A stretch of 5,332 bases of DNA from Gammaproteobacteria bacterium (GTDB lineage Bacteria > Pseudomonadota > Gammaproteobacteria > Enterobacterales > Alteromonadaceae), in NCBI GenBank assembly GCA_023481025.1, contig JAMCWV010000118.1, positions 1 through 5,332 on the forward strand, given 5' to 3'. Within the stretch, counting starts at the first letter, position 1; every line of letters begins with the position of its first letter. Of the stretch, positions 1 to 5,332 are shown one piece after another. Position numbers and translations under genes: made by a program. The notes below the pieces were generated by a model. The model ran no database searches, was not told the origin of the DNA, and saw only the letters and a program-made list of their open reading frames with translations.

Positions 1-97
1 CTTTGAGTACATCGAAGTTGATTACAACAAGACAAGAAGGCATAGTGCTATTGGCTATCTCAGCCCAGAGAACTTTGAATTAAAAAATAGTGCTTAG
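1..97 (+). CDS. IS3-family transposase, C-terminal end (partial)
   Basis: Reading from base 2, 31 codons run to a TAG stop at 95-97. The peptide starts [20 protein letters not shown] and continues with [11 protein letters not shown]. The pattern YNxxRRHSAxGYLSPxxFE is the well-known C-terminal signature of the IS3-family DDE transposase (OrfB or OrfAB product), which cuts and joins the element's ends. The catalytic DDE residues and everything upstream lie left of the window, so it is not possible to tell whether the transposase is intact. The stop sits a few bases before the terminal inverted repeat, as is normal for IS3 elements. Family assignment is confident from the motif; the subgroup is not determined. 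Confidence 0.9.
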   Translation, partial: FEYIEVDYNKTRRHSAIGYLSPENFELKNSA

Positions 98-503
98 CAA
101 AGTGTCCACTTTTAGTGGTACGGATCACTAAGCCACTCACTTTGTATAGGATAAATGGCGTCGCATAACCTGCGCCATCAAATCCATTGATCCATGTTAA
201 ATTCCATTGAACCGGGATGTCGCTATCGAGTGTCGGAGTTGGGCCATATTCAAATGTAAGTGCGCTCGCCTCTTTAGTACTAGAGTAAAAGCCAAACGCC
301 TTCCAATCTAAATCATAGGAATCTTCAACAAAATTGAGTTGAACATTTGCATTTACTAGCCAGTCAGGATTTACAAGTTGATTTTTCTCATTTATTTCAT
401 CTTCTTCTAAAGGACTACCACCACATGCAGCTACGACCGATATTGAGATCAAAATAATGAAACGGGTAAAGCCTTGGACTACTTGGTAGGGGCGAATATG
501 CAC
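60..503 (-). pseudogene. Lipoprotein gene truncated by IS3 insertion
   Basis: The frame begins with GTG at 501-503 and encodes 147 residues. A basic N-terminus, a hydrophobic stretch (about residues 13-26, FTRFIILISISVVAA) and the lipobox VAAC with Cys27 (423-425) mark a signal-peptidase-II lipoprotein. Gly at +2 is compatible with outer-membrane sorting. The mature part starts with an acidic, flexible segment (PLEEDEINEKNQ) followed by a region rich in aromatic residues and beta-prone sequence (VQLNFVEDSYDLDW, VQWNLTWINGFDGAG). Native coding sequence appears to end at about codon 125 (base 129). The last 22 residues, ending [10 protein letters not shown], are antisense to the IS and stop at TGA 60-62. 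The original C-terminus must lie beyond the other end of the IS. I recognise no family for the mature domain. The fused short protein could still be made and exported, but loss of function is likely. Confidence 0.7.
103..127 (+). repeat. Putative right terminal inverted repeat of the IS3 element
   Basis: The 25 bases from TGTCCACT (103-110) to GGATCA (122-127) follow the transposase stop and have the look of an IS3-group end. They contain a small internal dyad, CCACT-TTT-AGTGG (106-118), typical of such ends. The partner left repeat is not in the window, so the exact length is inferred. Confidence 0.65.
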
Positions 504-510
504 AAGATTT

Positions 511-520
511 TCCTTTCCTT
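511..520 (-). promoter_or_regulatory. Shine-Dalgarno of the lipoprotein gene
   Basis: On the - strand AAGGAAAGGA lies 7 bases before the GTG at 501-503. No in-frame ATG is seen close upstream or in the signal-peptide region, so this strong ribosome site decides for the GTG start. Confidence 0.65.
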
Positions 521-587
521 TAATCTCTCGGGTGACGAGAATTTTTATAACTTCCTAATGAGTTCTTTAATTTTAAAACCTGCTCAA

Positions 588-614
588 CTTATATACAGAG
601 GTATAACGTGTCAA
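588..614 (-). promoter_or_regulatory. Candidate sigma70 promoter for the lipoprotein gene
   Basis: On the - strand a perfect -35 box TTGACA (609-614) is followed after 15 bases by TATAAG (588-593), which lies in the longer AT-rich run TATATAAG. The 15-base spacing is shorter than the 17-base optimum. Transcription would start near 580 and give a leader of about 75 bases before the GTG. It sits in the 157-bp spacer behind the antiporter gene, where I see no clear Rho-independent terminator. Confidence 0.45.
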
Positions 615-660
615 TCTAATTCACTCATGGCCACTTATTGTCCTCATTCAAATCCGATTG

Positions 661-2079
661 CTAAATCGCGACCAGCCAACCAGCAACTAGGTAGCCGATG
701 GTTGCAAATAGTGCCGCGAGTAATGCATAGGGCAACTGCGTGCGCACATGATCAATATGATCAGAGCCTGACGCCAGTGACGCAATAATGGTTGTGTCGC
801 TAATGGGTGACGAGTGATCACCAAAAATCCCACCGGCCAAAGCAGCGGCAATAAACAACGGAATCGGCAGACCGAGCGTCATCGCCAACGGAATAGCTAA
901 CGGCAGCATAATTGCAAATGTGCCCCAGCTAGAGCCAATCGCAAACGCCGTTAGTGCCGATAATAAGAAAATCAGAGCCGGCAAGGTCCACATCGGCAAG
1001 GTTTCATTCAGAATCCCGGCTAAGTACTCGCCGGATCCCATCGCCCGTGTTACATCGCCAAGTGCTATCGCGAGCCATAAAATCACTGCCAACGGCAGGA
1101 TTTTCCATGCGCCTCGCGCCATGCTGTCGATAATCAGCATAATGGGAGCTTTCAGCGTCAAGATACTACCAATCACTGCAATAACTAATGCCGTCACTAT
1201 CGCAACAAATACGCTCTGCATACCGCTGCCGCGAACAATCGAGCCATCGCCGGTGTACCAAAGCATTACCGGAACCATCAGCACCATGGTGACTAAACTA
1301 ATGATAACGGTTGCAACCGCACCGCGGTTAATTGGAAATTCACTTTGACCTGCTTCAATTTGCTCAACTCGAGCATTCAATTCTGCCTTTCGCGCTCGCT
1401 CTTGTGCGGCTGCTTCAAAGGCTTTCATCGGGCCGAAGGCCCAGCCAGTCCACGCCACAAAAAGTGCCATAAGCAAGGCGATAATCGCGTAAAAGTTCAG
1501 CCCTAGCGAGTACACAAAGGTCATCAGCGGATCTTCGACCCCCTGATTGCCAATCAAGCCTAAGTTAAACGCACCCCAAGCATTCAGTGGAATGAGAATA
1601 CACACCGGCGCACAGGTCGAGTCGATGATATACGCCAATTTTTGGCGACTGACGCCCAGCTTGTCATACACCGGACGCGAGGTGGTGCCGGCAGTCATAA
1701 TCGACACATTCGATTCGATAAAAACGACCACCCCAAGCATCCAAGTAAACATACGGGCGCGACGTCGGTTCGGCACAATTTGCTTGCGCTCCAACGCTGC
1801 CACAAAATGCTTAAACGTGCCGGCACGCTCGAGTACACCAAACAAAGCACCAATGGCGAGTGTGAAGCCCCAGATAAGCTGATTCGAAGGTTTTATTAAG
1901 GTTTCACCAAGGCCGGCCACTGCAGCATATAGGCCAGAAACGGCCGATGGCATGAATAAGATAAGATAGGCAAGAACGACACCGCCGAGTAAGGCAAGAA
2001 TCACACGGCGGGTAAGAATAGCAAAAACAATCGCAAGCAATGAGGGTAATAGACTTAACCAGCCTAATTCTGAGGACAT
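661..2079 (-). CDS. Na+/H+ antiporter, NhaC family
   Basis: This 472-residue inner-membrane protein looks like a member of the NhaC/MleN ion-antiporter family, which swaps Na+ (or Na+-coupled organic acids such as lactate and malate) for H+. About 11-12 hydrophobic segments are visible, roughly at residues 7-24, 26-43, 68-86, 111-131, 149-172, 191-214, 253-276, 286-309, 325-341, 363-380, 387-411 and 447-469. A charged hydrophilic loop at about 217-250 (KAFEAAAQERARKAELNARV) splits the protein into two halves. Family-like polar motifs inside the membrane part are IESNVSIMTAGTTSRP (121-136), GSSWGTFAI (382-390) and GDHSSPISDTT (420-430). The ATG at 2077-2079 is supported by AAGGAA (2088-2093) 8 bases upstream. 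It follows guaA on the same strand but has its own candidate promoter. The exact substrate cannot be read from the sequence. Confidence 0.88.
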   Translation of the reverse strand: MSSELGWLSLLPSLLAIVFAILTRRVILALLGGVVLAYLILFMPSAVSGLYAAVAGLGETLIKPSNQLIWGFTLAIGALFGVLERAGTFKHFVAALERKQIVPNRRRARMFTWMLGVVVFIESNVSIMTAGTTSRPVYDKLGVSRQKLAYIIDSTCAPVCILIPLNAWGAFNLGLIGNQGVEDPLMTFVYSLGLNFYAIIALLMALFVAWTGWAFGPMKAFEAAAQERARKAELNARVEQIEAGQSEFPINRGAVATVIISLVTMVLMVPVMLWYTGDGSIVRGSGMQSVFVAIVTALVIAVIGSILTLKAPIMLIIDSMARGAWKILPLAVILWLAIALGDVTRAMGSGEYLAGILNETLPMWTLPALIFLLSALTAFAIGSSWGTFAIMLPLAIPLAMTLGLPIPLFIAAALAGGIFGDHSSPISDTTIIASLASGSDHIDHVRTQLPYALLAALFATIGYLVAGWLVAI

Positions 2080-2102
2080 TGTCGTCGTTCCTTGTTGTTA
2101 TT

Positions 2103-2172
2103 ATTGTGACTCACGCAAATTCAGAGCATACCGAGCACGCACGGTTTATAGCAGCATCGCATGAGTCACAAT
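2103..2172. repeat. Long inverted repeat around the antiporter promoter
   Basis: ATTGTGACTCA at 2103-2113 is repeated exactly in reverse complement at 2162-2172. Including the inner flanks, two 15-base sites, TTGTGACTCACGCAA (2104-2118, + strand) and TTGTGACTCATGCGA (2171-2157, - strand), match at 13 of 15 positions. Their centres are 53 bp apart, about five helical turns. A third dyad, ACCGAGCACGCACGGT (2130-2145), has exactly the same axis (2137.5), close to the predicted transcription start. This looks like a pair of operator sites for a dimeric regulator. A hairpin in read-through guaA transcripts is an alternative. It lacks a T-run after either arm, so it does not look like an intrinsic terminator. 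Confidence 0.6.
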
Positions 2173-2173
2173 T
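2145..2173 (-). promoter_or_regulatory. Candidate extended -10 promoter of the antiporter gene
   Basis: On the - strand TGCTATAAA (2145-2153) is a good extended -10 element: TG, one base, then TATAAA at 2145-2150. Only a weak -35 is present: with 15-16 base spacing it is TTGTGA or ATTGTG within 2166-2172. Transcription would begin near 2138, leaving a leader of about 60 bases before the ATG at 2079. The -35 region coincides with one arm of the inverted repeat described separately, which suggests regulation. Confidence 0.45.
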
Positions 2174-2192
2174 CACGACAATATTATATTGC

Positions 2193-3770
2193 TTATTCCC
2201 ATTCGATCGTTGCTGGTGGCTTACCCGATACATCGTAAACAACACGAGAGATACCATCAATCTCATTGATAATACGATTCGACACGCGGCCAAGCAAATC
2301 ATATGGTAAGTGCGCCCAATGTGCGGTCATAAAATCGATGGTTTCGACTGCACGTAGCGATACAACCCAGTCGTACTTACGCGCATCACCCATGACGCCG
2401 ACCGAGCGTACGGGTAAAAACACCACAAACGCTTGGCTTACTTTATGATACAAATCGGCTTTGTGCAGCTCTTCAATGAAAATCGCATCAGCGCGACGTA
2501 GGATGTCGCAGTACTCTTTTTTCACTTCGCCAAGCACTCGAACACCAAGGCCTGGTCCTGGGAACGGGTGACGGAATAACATGTCGTATGGCAAGCCAAG
2601 TTCCAAACCAATTTTACGCACTTCGTCTTTAAATAACTCACGCAGCGGCTCAACGAGTTTCATGCGCATTTCTGGTGGTAAACCGCCCACGTTGTGGTGC
2701 GATTTAATCACGTGCGCTTTACCGGTTTTTGAACCTGCCGACTCAATGACGTCAGGGTAGATAGTGCCCTGCGCTAACCAGTCCACTTCAGTTAACTTGT
2801 GCGCTTCTTCGTCGAACACTTCAATAAACGCACGGCCAATGGTCTTACGTTTCGCTTCTGGTTCGTCGATGCCTGCGAGCGCATCCATAAAACGGTCAAC
2901 GGCGTCGACCCGAATGATATTTAAGCCGAAGTGATCACCAAACATTTCCATGACTTGGTCGGCTTCGTTCAAACGCAATAAACCGTTATCGACGAACACA
3001 CAGGTCAGTTGATCGCCAATCGCACGGTGCAGCAACATTGCAGTGACTGACGAGTCGACACCACCCGACAAGCCAAGCATAACTTTGCCCGTGCCGACTT
3101 GCTCACGAATGCGTTGAATTGCATCTTCGATAATTGCACCTGGTGTCCACAGCTTTTCACATTTACAGATATCAATTACGAAGTGCTCAAGCATGCGCAA
3201 ACCTTGGCGGGTGTGCGTTACTTCTGGGTGGAACTGAACACCATAGAATTTCTTCTCTTCATTGGCCATCGCTGCATGCGGGCAGGTTTCTGTGCGTGCA
3301 ACGGTAATAAAACCTTGTGGAATATCACTCACTTTGTCGCCGTGACTCATCCATACATCGAGTAATGGCAAGCCGTCATCGCTAATACCGTCTTCAATGT
3401 TTTTAAACAGTTTACAGTCCGCAATTTGCTCGACACGTGCATAGCCAAACTCACGCAAGTTAGAGCCTTGCACCGCGCCACCTAGCTGCGCCGCCATGGT
3501 TTGCATGCCATAACAGACACCAAAAACTGGTACGCCGGCTTCAAAGACATACTCTGGTGCGCGTGGCGAACCTGCTTCGGTGACACTCTCTGGGCCGCCC
3601 GACAAGATAATCCCGTCTGGGTTAAACGCTTTGATATCACTGGCATCGACATCCCATGCCCATAATTCGCAGTAAACGCCGATTTCACGAATACGACGGG
3701 CAATCAGTTGCGTGTACTGAGAACCAAAATCAAGAATCAGAATTCGATGCTGGTGAATATCTTGTGTCAT
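2193..3770 (-). CDS. guaA: GMP synthase (glutamine-hydrolysing)
   Basis: GuaA aminates XMP to GMP in the cytoplasm using glutamine and ATP, the last step of de novo guanine nucleotide synthesis. The product is 525 residues, the same length as the E. coli enzyme. Residues about 8-200 form the class I glutamine amidotransferase domain, with nucleophile Cys86 in FGVCYGMQ (codon 3513-3515) and the His181/Glu183 pair in VQFHPEV. Residues about 205-400 form the ATP-pyrophosphatase domain with the P-loop LSGGVDSS (234-241). The remainder is the dimerisation domain, with the substrate-loop motif [17 protein letters not shown] (399-415) and the standard C-terminus PATIEWE. The ATG at 3768-3770 has only a modest ribosome site (GGAA in TGGAAAACAC). 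It lies 175 bp downstream of guaB in the classical guaBA order. No truncation or missing catalytic residue is seen. Confidence 0.98.
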   Translation of the reverse strand: MTQDIHQHRILILDFGSQYTQLIARRIREIGVYCELWAWDVDASDIKAFNPDGIILSGGPESVTEAGSPRAPEYVFEAGVPVFGVCYGMQTMAAQLGGAVQGSNLREFGYARVEQIADCKLFKNIEDGISDDGLPLLDVWMSHGDKVSDIPQGFITVARTETCPHAAMANEEKKFYGVQFHPEVTHTRQGLRMLEHFVIDICKCEKLWTPGAIIEDAIQRIREQVGTGKVMLGLSGGVDSSVTAMLLHRAIGDQLTCVFVDNGLLRLNEADQVMEMFGDHFGLNIIRVDAVDRFMDALAGIDEPEAKRKTIGRAFIEVFDEEAHKLTEVDWLAQGTIYPDVIESAGSKTGKAHVIKSHHNVGGLPPEMRMKLVEPLRELFKDEVRKIGLELGLPYDMLFRHPFPGPGLGVRVLGEVKKEYCDILRRADAIFIEELHKADLYHKVSQAFVVFLPVRSVGVMGDARKYDWVVSLRAVETIDFMTAHWAHLPYDLLGRVSNRIINEIDGISRVVYDVSGKPPATIEWE

Positions 3771-3820
3771 GTGTTTTCCAGTTCGTTTAGCAAATTAAAA
3801 ACGTCGTTCAATTTTGTTGC

Positions 3821-3851
3821 GCTAACGCCGCCTATTGCCTGCGGCGTTAGC
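3821..3851 (-). other. Hairpin in the guaB-guaA spacer
   Basis: GCTAACGCCGC (3821-3831) and GCGGCGTTAGC (3841-3851) form a perfect 11-bp GC-rich stem with a 9-base loop. In the guaBA mRNA it comes after the tandem repeats and about 50 bases before the guaA start. The right arm in + strand view overlaps the first tandem unit, so the left arm is an inverted copy of the repeat core. No T-run follows directly in the direction of transcription; a T5 run comes only about 20 bases later, so a classical terminator is unlikely. Roles in mRNA 3'-end protection of guaB or partial attenuation before guaA are possible. Confidence 0.65.
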
Positions 3852-3952
3852 CCATGTGCCGGAGCGTTAGCCCCTGTTGCTAGGCGTTAGCCCATGTGCC
3901 GGAGCGTTAGCCCCTGTTGCTAGGCGTTAGCCCATACGCCGGGCGTTAGCCC
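3844..3952. repeat. Tandem 20-bp repeat array between guaB and guaA
   Basis: The core GCGTTAGCCC occurs six times, at 3844, 3864, 3884, 3904, 3924 and 3943. Two unit types alternate: A is GCGTTAGCCCATGTGCCGGA (3844-3863, 3884-3903) and B is GCGTTAGCCCCTGTTGCTAG (3864-3883, 3904-3923), so 3844-3883 and 3884-3923 are an exact 40-bp duplication. The fifth unit (3924-3942) is a 19-base variant, GCGTTAGCCCATACGCCGG. The sixth (from 3943) runs into the 3' end of guaB and contains its stop codon. The array fills most of the 175-bp operon spacer. Exact copies next to variant copies point to recent expansion by slippage or unequal recombination. Confidence 0.9.
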
Positions 3953-5332
3953 ATACGATAGTTTGGCGCTTCTTTCGTAATCTGCACATCGTGAACGTGT
4001 GACTCACCCATGCCTGCTGAAGTCACGCGGACAAATTCAGGTTTTGTGCGCAGTGTTTCAATATCCGCAGAGCCAGTTAAACCCATCGCTGAGCGCAGTC
4101 CGCCCATTTGCTGATGGATAATGTTGGCAATTGGACCTTTATAGGCAACTCGACCTTCAATTCCTTCAGGTACCAATTTCTCCGCCTGATTTGAGCTTTG
4201 GAAGTAGCGGTCAGAAGAACCATGGCTTTGGTTCATCGCGCCAATCGAGCCCATGCCACGGTATGATTTGTAGTAGCGGCCTTGATACAACTCCACTTCA
4301 CCCGGTGACTCTTCAGTACCCGCTAACATGCTGCCTACCATCACACAGCTTGCGCCGGCAACGATTGCTTTCGCGATGTCACCCGAGAAACGAATACCAC
4401 CGTCCGCGATAACTGGAATGTCTAAGCCTTCTAAACCAGCAACAGCGTTAGAAATAGCAGTGATTTGTGGCACACCACAGCCGGTGACAATACGGGTGGT
4501 ACAAATTGAACCAGGACCAATGCCGACTTTCACAGCATCGACACCTGCGTCTGCCAGGGCTTTCGCGCCAGCTGCAGTGGCAACGTTACCACCAATAATG
4601 TTGAGGTCCGGATATTGTTTGCGAGTTTGGCGAACGCGCTCAAGGACACCTTCAGAGTGACCGTGCGACGTATCAATCAGAATCACGTCAACACCCGCGT
4701 CAACCAAGGCGGCGATACGTTCTTCCGTGCCAGCGCCAACGCCAACCGCTGCACCAACGCGCAAACGACCTTGGTCATCTTTACAGGCATTCGGTTTGTT
4801 GGCGGCTTTTTCGAAGTCTTTCAACGTGATCATGCCACGCATTTCATGCGCGTCGTTCACGATCAAGATTTTCTCAATGCGATGCTTGTGCATTAAGTTC
4901 AGGATTGTTTTGCTATCGGTGCCTTCTTTCACGGTGACTAAGCGATCTTCTGGCGTCATCACGTCGGCAACGGTTTTGTTGTTGGCTTCTTCAAACCGCG
5001 TGTCACGGCCGGTAACGATACCGACTAAACGGCCGTCATCAACCACAGGGAAACCATGGAAGCCATGCTCTTGGGCTAAAGCTTTCACTTGTTTAATGGT
5101 CGTTTTTGAAGTCACTGTCACTGGATCAGCAACAATACCACTTTCGAATTTCTTCACTTTGCGGACATGTGCAGCTTGTTCGCTAATGCTCATGTTTTTA
5201 TGAACGAAACCAATTCCACCTTCTTGCGCTAACGCAATGGCTAGATCGGCTTCAGTCACGGTGTCCATTGCTGCGGAAACCAGTGGAATATTTAAGCTAA
5301 TCGTACGCGTTAAACGGGTATTTAGGTTTGCT
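3946..5332 (-). CDS. guaB: IMP dehydrogenase (5' end beyond the window)
   Basis: GuaB oxidises IMP to XMP with NAD+, the committed step of guanine nucleotide synthesis. The open frame continues without a stop to the right edge: 461 residues are visible, beginning [14 protein letters not shown]. The ATG at 5266-5268 is internal (conserved [10 protein letters not shown]), not the start. By comparison with E. coli GuaB (488 residues) about 27 N-terminal residues are missing. In visible numbering, residues about 65-176 are the two CBS domains inserted in the barrel ([10 protein letters not shown] lies between them). GPGSICTTR (272-280) carries catalytic Cys277 (codon 4501-4503, equivalent to E. 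coli Cys305). DGGIRFSGD (310-318) and [12 protein letters not shown] (333-344) bind [11 protein letters not shown] is near 355-362, and the Arg-Tyr dyad of the flap is in SSDRYFQ. The C-terminus is NYRMG, and its stop TAA (3946-3948) falls inside a tandem repeat unit. It is the first gene of guaBA; its promoter is outside the window. Confidence 0.98.
   Translation of the reverse strand, partial: ANLNTRLTRTISLNIPLVSAAMDTVTEADLAIALAQEGGIGFVHKNMSISEQAAHVRKVKKFESGIVADPVTVTSKTTIKQVKALAQEHGFHGFPVVDDGRLVGIVTGRDTRFEEANNKTVADVMTPEDRLVTVKEGTDSKTILNLMHKHRIEKILIVNDAHEMRGMITLKDFEKAANKPNACKDDQGRLRVGAAVGVGAGTEERIAALVDAGVDVILIDTSHGHSEGVLERVRQTRKQYPDLNIIGGNVATAAGAKALADAGVDAVKVGIGPGSICTTRIVTGCGVPQITAISNAVAGLEGLDIPVIADGGIRFSGDIAKAIVAGASCVMVGSMLAGTEESPGEVELYQGRYYKSYRGMGSIGAMNQSHGSSDRYFQSSNQAEKLVPEGIEGRVAYKGPIANIIHQQMGGLRSAMGLTGSADIETLRTKPEFVRVTSAGMGESHVHDVQITKEAPNYRMG

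Larger units (their letters stand above)
1..127 (+). mobile_element. Right end of an IS3-family insertion sequence
   Basis: The transposase tail at 1-97 is followed by an end sequence that stops in GGATCA at 122-127. IS3 elements normally begin TG and end CA, so base 127 is the inferred boundary. The - strand lipoprotein reading frame that enters from the right gives an independent clue: protein-like sequence continues to about base 128 and turns into IS antisense sequence beyond it. IS3 elements usually make 3-4 bp target duplications, and the adjacent bases CTA (128-130) would be one copy; the other copy is outside the window. Confidence 0.8.

Noticed and set aside
526..547. Hairpin TCTCG-GGTGA-CGAGA followed by ATTTTT on the + strand, as a Rho-independent terminator.
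   Set aside because: The stem has only 5 bp, the T-run is short, and no + strand gene ends nearby; the only + strand transcript in reach would be read-through from the IS.
3781..3815. A separate guaA promoter downstream of the hairpin (TTGAAC followed by TAAACG on the - strand).
   Set aside because: The -10 candidate is poor and lacks the final T, so I could not support an independent promoter.
3821..3952. Integron attC-like sites, because the repeats contain GTTAGCC and TAAC cores.
   Set aside because: GTTAGCC does not fit the attC core GTTRRRY, there is no cassette gene or integrase, and the repeats sit inside the guaBA operon. They are direct 20-bp tandems rather than imperfect attC palindromes.
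3844..3952. CRISPR array.
   Set aside because: The 10-bp core with 10-bp intervals is far too short for repeats and spacers, the interval sequences are themselves repeated, and there are no cas genes in the window.
3998..4007. A further copy of the antiporter operator motif (TGTGACTCAC) inside guaB, and GTGACTCAT at 3342-3350 in guaA.
   Set aside because: Both are explained by codons for conserved residues (ESHVH in GuaB, MSHGD in GuaA), so they are probably chance matches.
5224..5235. TTGCGCTAACGC in guaB, identical to 3817-3828 next to the spacer hairpin, as a dispersed repeat.
   Set aside because: It encodes part of the conserved ALAQEGG segment of GuaB; one 12-base match in a window of this size is plausible by chance.
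5266..5268. ATG as the start of guaB.
   Set aside because: The upstream frame to the window edge is open and encodes the conserved sequence preceding MDTVTEA in GuaB, so this Met is internal.

Overview
The window carries core housekeeping genes of a Gram-negative gammaproteobacterium next to a stretch of mobile DNA. GuaA and GuaB match the Escherichia coli proteins closely in length and motifs, and there is a lipobox lipoprotein and an NhaC-type sodium/proton antiporter. This fits a marine Alteromonadales-like organism (Idiomarina relatives are one possibility), but the taxonomic call is inference from protein feel, not a search.

Layout from left to right. Bases 1-127 are the right end of an IS3-family insertion sequence: the last 31 codons of its transposase (+ strand) and a terminal inverted repeat. 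The element has landed inside a lipoprotein gene read on the - strand (start at 503), which now runs into the IS and stops at 60. Bases 504-660 are a spacer holding a candidate promoter for the lipoprotein gene. An NhaC-family antiporter occupies 661-2079 (-). The 113-bp spacer upstream of it (2080-2192) holds a candidate extended -10 promoter framed by an unusual three-part dyad. Then comes the guaBA operon on the - strand: guaB (3946 to beyond the right edge, 5' end missing) followed by guaA (2193-3770). Its 175-bp internal spacer is filled by a 20-bp tandem repeat array and a strong hairpin.

Function. GuaB (IMP dehydrogenase) and GuaA (GMP synthase) catalyse the two consecutive steps from IMP to XMP to GMP. 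The antiporter probably exchanges Na+ for H+ at the inner membrane and appears to be a separate transcription unit. The lipoprotein is of unknown function and is probably inactivated.

No wholly new system is visible. The parts that deserve attention are the repeat array between guaB and guaA (the guaB stop codon lies inside its first unit), the symmetric site pair around the antiporter promoter, and the IS-generated fusion end of the lipoprotein.
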